This document shows, in pieces, positions 9,901 to 16,899 of a stretch of DNA of 64,000 nucleotides. Under the pieces are notes generated by a model, which saw only the letters and a program-made list of their open reading frames with translations, searched no databases and had not been told where the DNA came from. Every line of letters starts with the position of its first letter. Positions within the stretch are counted from its first letter, which is position 1. This stretch comes from Symbiodinium sp. CCMP2592 (lineage: Eukaryota > Sar > Dinophyceae > Suessiales > Symbiodiniaceae), in NCBI GenBank assembly GCA_905221615.1, contig CAJNDT010000138.1, forward strand, positions 62,001-126,000, read 5' to 3'. The position numbers and the translations under genes are program-made.

Positions 9901-11472
9901 CGCAGCATCGACATGGTGCAGCAACAAGCGAAGCAGTTTTCACTCCAGCACTGTACGAGCACATGCTGCCAGAAGGGACATCCTGAGAATAGCCTGTGTG
10001 ATCGCAGCATTATTCTGCGCTGCATCTCGGCATGGTTCGGCCCCATTGAGGATTTTGAGCACTACGTGCAAACGAAAGTGCAGGCAGCTCTGACCTACCA
10101 TCTCGGGAACAAGGTCCGGGCATATAGTCTTCAAAACCAGGCCTTCCTCTACCCAATGTATCAAGGGCTGCAGTATGCGGGCAGCAGCCAGCCCCAAAAA
10201 ACCCTAAGCCCAAACCCTGAACCCAACACACAGAGTCCTAAACCCCAAGACCCTAAACTTCAACTTCTGAGAATTGTCCAGGTGTACTCCTATATTCGTG
10301 TTGTGGGTGCCACGGCACCGTCATTTTGGATGTTCCTGGATTGGAGCTTAAGCAGAGATTCTTCGAGCGAACGCGTTGCTGGCGTCCTAGGGGGCCTGGC
10401 ATATTGGCTCGCCGTTCTCCCATGTATCCGGTACAGCTCGGGAGACTTTCATGATTTTGGGGTGTCTGTTTGGGGTTCCTCATAAGTGGAAGTACGGTAA
10501 ATGTGTCTCTGTGAAGCCTGTTTGGGCCTCGCCCCATGCAGCTTCAAATCATGCACCTAATTACAATTCCCAATGTTGAGTCCCAATAAACGCTGCCGGC
10601 TGGTATCCTCCTTAAAGACGATCTCACGTATGGGATCTTGGAAAAGCTTGGCCAGTAACCTTTCATATCCTGCGCGGTACATCCCTGGGATATCCGATAG
10701 AACTCCTGAAGAAGGTTTGGGTTTAGGGCATCAGGTTTATTGCTGCCAGAGGTATGGCCAAGCTTTTCCTGCGCTTGAGCTTTCACTTGCGAGGTCATTG
10801 TCGATTGCCGGGTGGAGGGTTACAGCGCATGTAGCTTTTTGCTGCGGATTGGTACATGACGGTTTGAGCTTCCACACGAGTCTGATAGGCTTTTAGGTCG
10901 GTTCGGTGAGTTAGTACCTGGGGGTTAGGATTCTTCCTCGAAGGGTCAGGTTGACAATTACCACTTCCTTTCGATACCTCCGCTGTGCAACCTAAAGGTC
11001 ACAAGCAGCAATCACTCTTCAGCCAGGGCGTGGGGTCTGTTGTTGAGGCGGCTGTCATGGAAGTTATGTCGCGATTTCTGCTGTCCTATTTAGTGCTTCT
11101 CAATATTATGCCTTCCTGTTGGTGTGGTTCCGGTTTGTTTCATTTGAGGAGAAATCCATTTTTTGCAAGGTATAATCTCTCAAAAGGGTGCTTATTAGTG
11201 GCCTGGGCATGAATCCCTCCTCACTATGCTCCCGATCCTTCAGGTGGTACCTGGAGTTCCTACTGTCGATGGGCATTCTGCTTCTCTTTGTCTTAATTGC
11301 TGCTGCTGCGCGGACGCTGAACGAGTACGTCATTGGTGAGCTCGCGAAGCCAAGCGTCGAATTAAAGGAGTCGATCTTCTTAGGGATTTGTGGACTCGTG
11401 GTTGTTCTTGTCTGGAGATATGTCCCTTCGTCGGCGCAGATCCGAGTGCACGACTCCGACACCTCCATCTGA
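724..11472 (+). CDS. TIR-like multi-pass membrane protein gene, 5'-partial, seven recognised exons (spliced)
   Basis: This is a gene model, not one continuous ORF. The exons are 724-922, 1776-1827, 1927-2043, 9454-9580, 9770-10113, 10282-10430 and 11244-11472, and all join in consistent phase. The product runs from an N-terminal hydrophobic segment (LVTGMLSAILGGALFWAGVF), through a second (PCFIL/CGVGAHYLTLVMW), to a conserved block with FLDVVCINQ, VVLWD|ETY and RLWCIFEL. Then come a long hydrophobic region, a Cys/His-containing stretch (CTSTCCQKGHP ... CDRSIILRCISAWFG) and further membrane segments, ending at a TGA. The block with D, C-I-x-Q and W-C-x-x-E-L in order resembles TIR-type folds, where the WCxxEL glutamate is catalytic in NAD-cleaving members; that link is inference. 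I recall many uncharacterised dinoflagellate proteins with this layout. The largest intron (2044-9453) contains a whole LINE. Exon 1 begins at an acceptor and no ATG precedes it, so upstream exons are missing. The join between exons 6 and 7 is the least certain. Confidence 0.72.
923..1775 (+). other. Intron 1 of the TIR-like gene
   Basis: This intron carries one hairpin element of family A (1062-1177) and a degenerate TTTAGGG tract near 1256-1300. ORFs seen here on the - strand are not supported. Confidence 0.5.
1062..1177. repeat. Hairpin element family A, copy 1 (intronic)
   Basis: The left arm CCCAGAGACTCGATATCCC... and the right arm ...GGATATTCGAGTCTCCGGG are near-perfect inverted repeats with CCTTAATTAAGG at each inner arm. 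The family recurs seven times in this window. Confidence 0.65.
1776..1827 (+). CDS. Exon 2 (short membrane-helix exon)
   Basis: This 52-base exon lies between the acceptor TCTAG|GTG and the donor CAG|GTTGAT. It reads C-G-V-G-A-H-Y-L-T-L-V-M-W-Q-R-R-Q and completes a hydrophobic helix begun by exon 1. The phase matches both neighbours. Confidence 0.55.
1927..2043 (+). CDS. Exon 3 (first half of TIR-like block)
   Basis: The exon starts after CCCAAG| (AG|G acceptor, with a T-rich stretch at 1905-1913) and ends at a non-canonical GC donor, GGGAT|GCAACC. It encodes exactly 39 codons in phase 0: VAFLDVVCINQ, then a charged helix, then SRSMVVLWD. An earlier possible acceptor at 1914-1915 would need a GA donor on exon 2 and was not preferred. 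Confidence 0.7.
2171..2182 (+). repeat. LINE TSD, 5' copy (contains original splice acceptor)
   Basis: CAGGAGACCTAT is identical to 9451-9462. The flanking bases differ on both sides (C/A before, G/A after), so the duplication is exactly 12 bp. Confidence 0.88.
2187..3488 (+). CDS. LINE ORF1, basic nucleic-acid-binding type protein
   Basis: The product is about 433 residues. The N-terminal ~110 residues are low-complexity and basic (KGGGKANSYAAVV, GKGKGKGAPQTPKGQGK), typical of disordered RNA-binding tails. The remainder is a folded-looking region without a motif I recognise. An upstream in-frame ATG at 2181 borrows its first two bases from the target-site duplication, so 2187 is taken as the element's own start. 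The last codons (TDADAFSDF) overlap the start of ORF2 in another frame at 3439-3488. Reading continues sensibly if the frame shifts there, so ORF1 and ORF2 may originally have been one polypeptide. By position it is probably the RNP/chaperone-like ORF1 of a LINE; no further function is claimed. Confidence 0.7.
   Translation: MTGGATDEVEPPPRRVSFDAGGGNATQIDSDGFQTVRRRGRQKPDPPEPGPTKGGGKANSYAAVVSGAGASPGKGKGKGAPQTPKGQGKSAKTSTVAPARPQLRDRDWNGAIFSYDKAASQLNSLNGSVLVQVRDAEQADALMMMLTGAGAKCSARLVWADSEGKLKLPIVGEGKDGNDVRIHHFAYIDFLTPGTPLPTLKHAPAAAKAVPTGEATTTMRIVFGKPFLETADWDRASSAPKAAVQRWVRGTLKSDLHGVVKDAWGFAQETRLGSPAVVGLVRVPVKTVETLLSFSGVNGTFLEPAGRDHNVDCAVQWFDTEAKESWPEALKRSLEAAPRFGAFIGKRQIGLRTEASASSGKGFVRYFSLQGTPVEWSDGLVSMLVQEQEGIEEAAVIRKTLRKGRAHWLIKAKVAHTDADAFSDFREGRRGRD
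3439..5460 (+). CDS. LINE ORF2, OTU-type cysteine protease with zinc fingers
   Basis: This is a 673-codon ORF. Residues ~80-215 look like an OTU deubiquitinase-type domain: the nucleophile motif DGDGNCFY has Cys95, and the C-terminal histidine motif NPGHFDWL has His212. Further on are C2H2-like fingers, WKCPECGW...QAHVDNYH (near residues 375-400) and WKCPVDGCD...RHREETH (near 430-470), then CTRCKR and CKTCGG pairs. These suggest nucleic-acid binding plus protease or deubiquitinase activity encoded by a retrotransposon. From about 5320 the frame loses protein character (Arg/Ser/Ala-rich), while frame 3 reads DCKPSKRRAIRAKVAEL and stays open to TGA 5544-5546. The true C-terminus therefore probably lies in that frame, overlapping the ORF3 ATG at 5539. 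Confidence 0.72.
   Translation: MPMLFQIFVKEGEGETSYWMLASRPGFTRATKPIIDRKPFIFSKAPLVQQGNKPESKQGEGGSEEPPNKKQALSEKLRSIPDGVKLQAVDGDGNCFYAVIGQALGRLRNEPALPANRVRAEIYAHMRKHQSSYEPFWSGQDSVGKEMDSFAEYIDHMSENGRWAGSLEAYGASKAYKVAVHIIPAPMRLAKAAYNTSARDRIALWFTENPGHFDWLCPVEGNTLPDALCMGHAEGHVTDFPRGGGSQGAGGDDFSEKTVFTEVVVAKQEAAESTVFTHVPTRRAQCSGEARASGSGEVSREASEATCFTARPKDIRSYLFAARKAGTEALTGQRTTATSSLGSTTEEQAAVEEVPEPPEPVAPQGRKRCVKSARSGWKCPECGWKATGRLWVQRKQAHVDNYHPDLKAELNLKTAALCVVPYNQATCCWKCPVDGCDMGLPATEASKDARRLARLRHREETHPEAPKALFRLARDRAANARKATTAKLSAGVARRLHQVRAGKAGEHDVVFVKLPPTRGTKKGKTRRAVTQVVCTRCKRLASTVVALGGFSCKAHTAGAKRPALLKRLRTTLEEGSLDEGVQSDVRYLLKLLEETDEGPVAKHALCAVAWPLVGGRFEVRFVCKTCGGSWTGSATWRARTASRASGEPSGPRLRSSRASRRTGALRAMRQRRS
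5539..9372 (+). CDS. LINE ORF3: APE-like endonuclease, reverse transcriptase, RNase H
   Basis: This intact 1277-codon ORF is the replication polyprotein. Residues 1-240 form an exonuclease-endonuclease-phosphatase domain, with GTCNVRSL, LQETKL (catalytic Glu ~41), ADWN (~151) and ADHDLVTYD near its end. The reverse transcriptase spans about 490-790, with LIPKDDGGLRPLAI, KADVKKCFDSAD, LQGCPFSPL and the catalytic box VFLDDRAIW (Asp-Asp ~709-710, Leu replacing the usual Ala of FADD). A Cys/His cluster (CTCGF...HLTFDCP) follows near 1012-1035. RNase H lies at about 1080-1270, with ATDGG, AAEGERVAV, VDNQAVAG and VPAHNKQ. Domain order fits APE-type LINEs carrying RNase H. The ATG at 5539 overlaps the preceding frame's stop (ATGCCTGA). 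Family-level placement needs a phylogeny. Confidence 0.9.
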   Translation: MPESPKLRVGTCNVRSLTGKMGAVMDMAANAAVNVLCLQETKLTTEGLHAMRQAFHAKGWRLLPGPLAYDSEGKACGGVAIVSDWPVEMVTVPVAESFNTRVMAVKAHRPNQRPLLVICGYLPANDDELNQHIASTVLQWASTTGEDFVFMADWNRTPNQQPFCNLLAGGLVYAMDNDPFFETQGTHRRADGTYTGRLLDFGLSSAGLAVDGRAQLLGPADHDLVTYDVGLQSGRRGWRWQPQRALDANATVDWDSCWAPHDERFWAFLGNADTDSAWRLLSYVAEQALAAEGSRPARPRGEPGRPVKAEAHRGRVPDVQTLCERKLRRAARKAHEAIRQPGNLALYRNLVNYVRHVVDVYPDFAEALNLHGEALLLYLQQAAEAEARRANEARLDKWREAVKTDVPRLSRWIKASQVEAPSNFEDFGVDPEPQARAEHATVEWKKRWHRDARPDGQALQQLLNDLDFPEARPAQAPTVNGSALLRLAKAAARKAAGLDGWTGSLWKALPKAFFDLLAVVWNAVLDGAPLPAAWVQVRVCLIPKDDGGLRPLAIAALAWRLGATCLVRQLTGWVHEVFPAELFGGMPHRGIDDVHAALSNALFLQRGGGPLAGCKADVKKCFDSADPKLAVQCMRRLGAPENVLTVIERFYQLHERWLMVEGACARHPVVEAAALLQGCPFSPLCLNSMMTVWLAAVKKADTGCTLSVFLDDRAIWVRKRRGAARAVRAAMVAGREADQALGFELHPAKLESFGTSQPVREDLLAAADEVGIPQQTFRLLGLPYNTTAASPIAAGTVGKVLKARCKRIQLCGQSRSLRCALLRLLVVPLFRWAAPWLRQYKKDVQAWTGAIERAAWGGSIPRGRSPALAWAAVLGLELYPAFVNAETAVLREHRRLQLGRHPREAPQTKAALRYFGWTRDDAGVWHTRHGSFQAGDVGAPALRRLMRQDGARKLFLQDNKAKQAGGFDGDFDLNYQVKTRDVAQTYPLRVMVGAASDARSLTPKDGNVQDLVCTCGFAGPTRTHLTFDCPRATWSSARRTLLERRFLAALRPLPPRRPLADYSVQVGEVAEYLSELDSDLFHYVATDGGCLLARKAEGFQQASWAIAFADKSFGGLVEGPDQTAAEGERVAVFILAEALLLHGRWLRLLVDNQAVAGRLLGGEAACENGDPWRPWKRVAKAVRWLQVAWVPAHNKQASWTPPSGWIDADACQALNRRADAAAGSALQPCSQAVAHAARAADERFEWARDAVAAQRAATQDWHDRFVNMIRQQRRQSA
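9451..9462 (+). repeat. LINE TSD, 3' copy (new functional splice acceptor)
   Basis: This second copy of CAGGAGACCTAT directly follows the ACA tail. Its CAG is in frame and in phase to serve as the acceptor for exon 4 of the host gene. Confidence 0.85.
9454..9580 (+). CDS. Exon 4 (second half of TIR-like block)
   Basis: The exon opens after the duplicated acceptor CAG| at 9451-9453 with E-T-Y-M-Q-R-L-W-C-I-F-E-L, which continues exon 3's LWD in phase 0. It ends at the GT donor 9581 with one base left over. Its first nine bases are part of the 12-bp LINE TSD and also occur at 2174-2182. Confidence 0.72.
9770..10113 (+). CDS. Exon 5 (membrane segments and Cys-rich loop)
   Basis: The exon begins after CAAGAG| (AG|G) and ends before a GT donor at 10114. 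It encodes a hydrophobic helix (SVLMILIVTLPI), a second (IVVGALAMFTMPLLVY), a basic loop, a Cys cluster (CTSTCCQKGHP) and CDRSIILRCISAWFG, ending LGNK. In the family as I recall it, this region follows the TIR-like block, which supports the exon order. Confidence 0.68.
10282..10430 (+). CDS. Exon 6 (membrane segment)
   Basis: The acceptor is TCCAG|GTG and the donor is ATCCG|GTACAG. The exon encodes VYSYIRVVGATAPSFWMFLD and GLAYWLAVLPCI with two bases left over. The preceding 168-bp intron is a multiple of three and has no in-frame stop, so a single ORF reads through it. The intron is full of degenerate CCCTAAA-type DNA. Confidence 0.6.
11244..11472 (+). CDS. Exon 7, C-terminal exon with stop
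   Basis: The acceptor is CCTTCAG|GTGG. The exon reads W-Y-L-E-F-L-L-S-M-G then a long hydrophobic helix (ILLLFVLIAAAA), a loop (TLNEYVIGELAKPSVELKE) and a second helix (IFLGICGLVVVLVW), and ends at TGA 11470-11472. Its phase fits direct joining to exon 6. A short extra exon inside 10431-11243, for example near 10752-10793, also fits by phase and cannot be excluded. Confidence 0.58.
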
Positions 11473-12014
11473 AAAAAGTTGGAATAATGGGTGTAGCGTA
11501 TGTGGAGTATATAGGGTAGACTGGGTGACGGATCATCTTGGTTACATTGAGTAGGTTTCACATCCAAGATGCTCTTCCGTTTTCCGTCCCTAATTTGTGT
11601 ACACGTGTGCACATCCTTAGCTTTCAATGCAACTTTCGTGCGCACTGTGTCCACAGTCATATCTGTACAGCTGGAAAAGCATCCATGCAGGCTCAGGTAT
11701 CTCAACTTTTTAGAAGTTTGTGAGGAGCCATGCGAGCGCAAAGCCAGGAACAACAAGCTCTTTGCTTGATGATCAGACCACACCCCATTTCACCCACCCC
11801 TCCCGTTAGGTGAGGAACCCGGTTGCTTGTTGCCTATGTATTCAACATTATGACAGTCAATATGCAACTCCTGTCTTCAAGCTTCAATGCACCATCTTCC
11901 CTTCCCCATACATCATCCCTTGAAGCAGTGGGGTGCTAAGGGGAGCTAGGAAAAAGAAGCCGTAAATCCCCAACCCGAAACCCTGTGAAGCCTTTCTTTC
12001 AGCCGTGTCCTGGT
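11473..12014. other. 3' flank of TIR-like gene, no further gene seen
   Basis: Short ORFs on both strands show no domain character. No canonical poly(A) signal was relied on, since dinoflagellates rarely use AATAAA. Confidence 0.4.
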
Positions 12015-12145
12015 GAGTAGTTGTCAAAAAAAGGGTCCCTTTTTGGGTACCCTAAAAAATGGGTGCCGTATGACAATAGGGACCCAAAAAGGGACCACAG
12101 TGCCCTAAACCCTAAACCCTAAACCCACAGTTTTGACAACCACCC
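12015..12145. repeat. Hairpin element family D, copy 1
   Basis: The inverted ends are GAGTAGTTGTCAAAA and TTTTGACAACCACCC, with inner AGGGTCCCTTTTTGGGTACCCT. The flanks are TGGT (12011-12014) and AGGT (12146-12149), a near 4-bp TSD. A CCCTAAACCCTAAACCC run (about 12103-12127) interrupts the right arm. Confidence 0.6.
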
Positions 12146-12149
12146 AGGT

Positions 12150-12353
12150 GAGGTTATCTTGCAGCTTCAGGTTCAGGAATTTCGAGGTTTAGGGTTGAGG
12201 GTTTCGATTTAGGTTTAGGGTCTTTGTGATCTGTGATTCTAAGTCTAGGGTGTAGGGTTTGGGGTTTAGGGTTCGGGATTCAAGAAAAAGGCACGGCCAA
12301 CAACGAAAAGCGAGCCAACAGCAGAACCAACTTTCTTGCCAAAAACCTTAAGT
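12150..12353. repeat. Degenerate TTTAGGG-rich stretch
   Basis: Repeated GGTTTAGGGTT and GGTTTCGATTTAGG units fill about 12185-12275; the rest is unremarkable. Confidence 0.45.
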
Positions 12354-12443
12354 GGGAGTTTCCGAAAACAGGGGACCCCAACATGTAGGATCCTTATTCT
12401 GCAGACCCCCAAAATAGGGTCCCCCTAATTTTCGGAAACTCCC
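12354..12443. repeat. Hairpin element family E, copy 1
   Basis: The terminal inverted repeat GGGAGTTTCCGAAAA ... TTTTCGGAAACTCCC surrounds AGGGGACCCC and GGGTCCCCCTAA. A right-end fragment of the same family lies at about 12612-12641. Confidence 0.62.
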
Positions 12444-13248
12444 AAAACCCTTAGCCCTTTATAGGAACCCTTATAGATCCCTGTAAGGAGTCCTTATGGA
12501 TCCTTTTAAACTTAGGGGTACTTAGAAATAATTTTTAATTCTTGGTTATTATAATCCCTAAGAAACAGCTAAACATATATTTTTTGCTAGGGTTCTAAGT
12601 TCAGTATAGTAAAGGTACCCCTAATTGTCGGAACATCCCAAGTAGGCCCGCGAGCAGTAGGATGATGACCAGTCACACGTGTCGGTAGGTGCGGGGCCAG
12701 TATCTTCATAAGACGCCAGCAGCCGACGTATTATAGTATATTATGGCGTATCACAGCATGTAGTAGTATGGTATAGTAGATCACAGAATATGATAGTGAT
12801 TTGTGGTGTATTGTCGTATCTTAACGTTCACTCGACCACATTCGCAACGGCCTCCTCCAATGTTTTATCCTTCCGCGGCCTTGTGCAGCTTAGCTTTGAA
12901 GCAGAAGCAAGCAGATTGCTTTGTGAAGGCAACGCTTTGCTGTAGCTCTGGTCTCAAAGCAGATTTTTCGTTGTTGCTTGCAATGTAAATCTGGAAAACT
13001 CATGGGTGATACCATGACCATGCGAAGTTGTTTGGGGTTCGTCGCTTTGTTGCTCAGGCAAGCCCACTTGTTTGGACACAGCACGCACGGTTTGTGAGTA
13101 ATGTTGCATGCAAATTTTCACACCCAGGCAGCCCAGTACCATTCAAACACGGCACATGCTGGCTATGCAGGGACCTTGTGTACGATGCTCTCCGGTTTGT
13201 TTTCCTTGTTAAACCTATAGACACTGCTGCTACAAGTAACACTCCTGC
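12444..13248. other. AT-rich and low-complexity intergenic DNA
   Basis: The stretch holds a CCCTTATAGATCCCTGTAAGG-type filler (about 12455-12510), a family E fragment, and a degenerate TATAGTA/ATCACAG tract at 12725-12830. Two short ORFs at 12803-12988 and 13028-13258 have no recognisable domain. Confidence 0.4.
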
Positions 13249-13378
13249 ACAACCCTAAACCCTAAACCCCTAAGCCCTAAACCCTAAACCCCTAAACCCC
13301 TAAACCCCCAAACCCTACACCCTAAACACCTAAACCCTAAGCCCCTAAACCTTAGAACCTAAACTCTAAACCCTAAAT
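13249..13378 (-). repeat. Telomere-like CCCTAAA array (interstitial)
   Basis: Roughly seventeen CCCTAAA units, with one-base variants such as CCCCTAAA and CCCTAAG, run tandemly. The G-rich strand TTTAGGG is on the minus strand. Confidence 0.75.
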
Positions 13379-13920
13379 TGTTACTTGCCGCACCGGCCAT
13401 GGTGCGAAATGCTTGCCAAGAGCTTCCCCCGCTCCCCAAGGCGATGTCTTGCTTGTTCAATCAAGATTCCAAGGTGCAGTTTGAGGATATTTGGCTGTCT
13501 ATAACTTCTTGGGCCCAGGGTTGGGGATTTAGTTCCTTGTTGGTGTAGGATCCGTCGGTGCTGATGGGCTCGTTTCGGGTTTCGGAGAGCCTTTCACGTT
13601 CGAAAAAGGTTGGTGTAGGGTTTCAGAGAGGACATGCGTGCAGGGATTGTACCTAGAAATCTTGTCGGTGGGATGCCTGGGTTGCCTGGGTTGTTGCAGA
13701 TTCAGAGTTGACATGGCATGGCAGGCTTCATTCCACATGTTGCAAATCTTCAACCCCAAATCCTAAATCTCAAATGTAGCACTGGGTTATATAGCCGCCT
13801 TGGCCTCATTCTGTCGTGCTGAACCTCGAAGACCAGGAGGAATTCGAGCTTTGGATTGTGTTCATTCAGATTGTATCCGTGAGCTGCAGGTGTGAAGCCG
13901 TCAAGCCAATCGCTTCAGCA
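13379..13920. other. Intergenic, no gene supported
   Basis: No ORF or motif with protein character was seen. Confidence 0.35.
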
Positions 13921-14026
13921 CCCAGAGAACCCAATGCCCCTTAATTCAGGAATATAGCTTGAACTATAGAGGCCGTAATATTATGGGTTTAAGGCATATT
14001 CCTTAAGGGGTATCGGGTTCTCTGGG
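13921..14026. repeat. Hairpin element family A, copy 2
   Basis: CCCAGAGAACCCAATGCCCC and its complement GGGGTATCGGGTTCTCTGGG form the arms, with a central GGCCGTAATATTATGG. Confidence 0.62.
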
Positions 14027-14220
14027 AGCAGGCTGCCACAGGGGTCTCGTCGGTCTGGTTGCTGCTCGGGCATTGGCTGAGAAGCAGGCGCCCTCTTCTG
14101 TTCTTGCTGGCAGTGTTCACCCTTAACCCCTAAGCCCAAAGCCCTGCAAGGCAGAAAACGGTGCTGAAAAAACAAGCCCGAAGCCCTGAGTCAATACTGT
14201 CGGTTCCCCTTTGCATGCAT

Positions 14221-14327
14221 GGGTGGTTGTCAGAATTACGGTCCCTTTTTGGGTACCCTAAAATAGTCGGTGCTTTTTAAATTTAAATTAAGGACCCAAA
14301 AAGGGACCCTAATTTTGACAACCACCC
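14221..14327. repeat. Hairpin element family D, copy 2, with GCAT target duplication
   Basis: GGGTGGTTGTCAGAATTA ... TAATTTTGACAACCACCC are inverted termini. GCAT occurs at 14217-14220 and again at 14328-14331, an exact 4-bp TSD. Confidence 0.68.
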
Positions 14328-14647
14328 GCATGAAGACCGTCGGTTCCACGCTGCGCCAGGCTGAGGGCTTCAAACTTCCCTCTAAGACCATCCGTGTGGT
14401 AAATCCTCGGGATTCTGCAAGTTTGTGCAGCGATGCCATTTTCCGGGCAGACTGTTCACGAGCATTTTTTGCAGCCGAGATGATGGAGAAGATGACGAAC
14501 TTGGTGATGATGATCAAACGGGTTGGAAAAACAGCGGTAGTGTAGATATATGAAGATGCATACTAGCACCATGCTGCCGATCTTCCTGCACAGTTTTGTA
14601 GTTCCATACAAAAAGAGACGATTCTGGAGGTTTTGCTACTGTCCCTC

Positions 14648-14761
14648 CCTAATCCCTAAACCCCAAACCCTAAACCCTAAGCCCCAAACCCTAAACCCAA
14701 ATCCCTAAACCCCAAACCCTAAGCCCTAAGCCCCAAACCCTAAACCCTAAACCCTAAACCG
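14648..14761 (-). repeat. Telomere-like CCCTAAA array
   Basis: About fifteen CCCTAAA, CCCCAAA and CCCTAAG units in tandem. Confidence 0.7.
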
Positions 14762-14856
14762 AGACCATCCCGCAGGTTGGGCTACTGTCCCTCTTTCCCG
14801 GCATCCGCCTCCGACTTCTGCTCCGACCTGGTCCAGGCGCGATCGGGAGGGGTACT

Positions 14857-14982
14857 GTACCTGGGGGGTCGGGGGAATTAGTAAGTAGGATATAGTTGGG
14901 GTTATAAGTCCTCTAAGTGGGGTTATCCTAATTGTAGCCTGCTTATAACCTTCCTTACTAAGTCCCATGAGCCTTTAAGTAC
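14857..14982. repeat. Hairpin element family C, copy
   Basis: The left arm GTACCTGGGGGGTCGGGGG then ATTAGTAAG mirrors the right arm CTTACTAAGTCCC...TTTAAGTAC. Confidence 0.5.
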
Positions 14983-15837
14983 GTCTTCTGGGGATGTGGG
15001 TTCCAAGATGCAAGCCTAAAACTAAATACTTTGGCCCTAAAGTAACTAGAGTGTATAGGGACTGCTTTTACGGCCCATGTGTATACTTTATAGGTGCCGT
15101 GGACCCAAAACCCCGGAAGATCTCCTGAAACCCTCAGGATCTCCGGAGATCAAATCTTCGGCTGCAAGCGTTTTCTGCTCCGGCTTCGTTTCGCGCTGCG
15201 CGGAGCGTCTATTGGCGTTCCATGCCCTTCCTTGCTGGTTTTATGTGCTGTTATCGCTGTTGCCGTCTCTGGCTTCCGTGTGCCCTGTGTCAGTGCCCGC
15301 AAAGAGTTCTGATGCTTGAGCAGCATTTCTGCACAGCAGTCAGATATGACCATGACGACGACCACGAGTGGTGCTATAGATGCTTTCGTCATCGATGCGG
15401 TGTCCGTGCGTTTGACCTTGCCAAACACTTCTTGCTGGTTCGTAAGATAGAACAACTGCTGCTTCTTTTGGTACATATTATAGTCTATAGTCCACGTAGC
15501 AGGGCCTAACCTTGAGAAGCAGCACTTATTTGGAGGTGGGTAGTGGGCTGTATTCGTCAAGAGGTATGTCTGCTCTCAGTTGCCGCTGGACTGACTTTCG
15601 CATGTACTGGCCGTTCCCTTCTACAATCAAAGTGCGACCATTCCCACGTGTGCATTGCGCATTTTTGTCTGACTGCTGCTGTGCTTGTTGGTTGTTGCTA
15701 CGGCTATCCCCGATATCGCTTCCACTGACACTCCCGCTGCCGTCGCCGCCTCCACCCCGCCATCGTCGTTCTTAGTTGCTTTTTCTTTTTCTTGTGTTTT
15801 GCTGTTGGTCTCACGCCCCACAGTCCTTCGCTCCTAG
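14983..15837. other. Intergenic, no gene supported
   Basis: Several overlapping ORFs of 60-136 codons occur in different frames, but none has a recognisable domain or a clear exon structure. Confidence 0.35.
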
Positions 15838-16060
15838 TGACGATGTTGTCGCAGATGAAGATAGTGAAAGTGATGATAAAGATGATGGTGGTGGTGGTGG
15901 TGGTTCTGATGGAGGCCAAACTTCTGACGGCGATTGTGATGTTGCCAGTAATGAAGAAGCAGATCGCACCGATGCTGTTGATGATCATGACGTCGAGAAT
16001 GATCGTGCTTATGGTGGCCACGGAGATCATGAGGAGCATGCTGACGGATTTTGATGAAGA
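15838..16060. repeat. Degenerate GAT/GAC-triplet low-complexity island
   Basis: Runs such as GATGATAAAGATGATGGTGG give acidic Asp/Glu-rich translations. It is diverged triplet DNA rather than a clear gene. Confidence 0.45.
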
Positions 16061-16361
16061 CTTCGTACCAGTTTCAGGCAGTCATAGTCCGTAAGAGCTT
16101 GGTTCAGAATTTGTCGTTACACCAGCGATGTAGGCCGTAGGCTTGCCTTGGAGAGCGCGGACTTGCCATGGAAGCTTCGCAAAGCTGTCAAAGCCCTTCT
16201 GCAGCGGTACAAGCACAGGCAGCTGGCTGTGGACTCGTGCCTCGGGCTTATGCCCTTGGCATCCATGTGAACAGGCCGCTCCAGGGAGTGTTTCCGATGC
16301 GAGGGCTCTGCTGCTAGAACTGCCTCTTTTGCCGGTGTTTGCCGCGCTCTCTTGCTTTCGT
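16061..16361. other. Unassigned DNA between GAT island and CTC microsatellite
   Basis: No gene supported. ORFs on both strands here run into the CTC microsatellite. Confidence 0.3.
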
Positions 16362-16400
16362 CCCTCCTCCTCCTCCTCCTCCTCCTCCTCCTCCTCCTCC
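16362..16400. repeat. (CTC)n microsatellite
   Basis: About thirteen CTC triplets, with further interrupted CTCCT stretches at 16484-16512. Confidence 0.8.
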
Positions 16401-16472
16401 ATAATAAGGAATATACCATAGTTCCCATAGTTTAGGGCCCTTGAGGTAATGCAGGATTTTTATCATCAACCG
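16401..16472. repeat. Half copy of hairpin family H
   Basis: AAGGAATATACCATAGTTCCC ... GTAATGCAGGATTTTTATCATCAAC matches the reverse complement of the left half of the element at 49029-49131. Confidence 0.5.
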
Positions 16473-16899
16473 TCCTACTCCTCCTCCTGTTCCTGCTCCT
16501 CCTCCTCCTCGTCGTCATCCTGCTGCTCTTCTAGCGCTGCCACGGCCGTTGCTACACTATTACTTCCACCACTGCGACGACCATCACTACAGCTGCTTTT
16601 CACCATTACATGAGCTGCCACGATGTTTGCCATGGTGTCTGTTTTTCATGCTACTTTGTTGCTTCTGTTGCCGTTCTTGCTTTGTTTTCTTCGTCTTCGT
16701 TTCTTCTGCCTGTCGAAGTTCTTGATGAATCTGCCTTTCCTCAAACCCTTTCCCTTAGACCCTATACCCGTGGTCTATGAAGAGTTCGGCTGGGATTTGC
16801 GGGGTTTACTTTTCCCTGTTCGAGAATCTGAGCGCCCAACCTTGGCATGGCATTAGTGACATTGTTGGGCATCTCTCCAAGCGACAGCGATCGCAGCCC
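16473..16899. other. Pyrimidine-rich intergenic DNA
   Basis: CTCCTGCTCCT-type low complexity lies at the start, then T/C-rich DNA giving a hydrophobic but featureless ORF (16623-16856). No gene is claimed. Confidence 0.35.
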
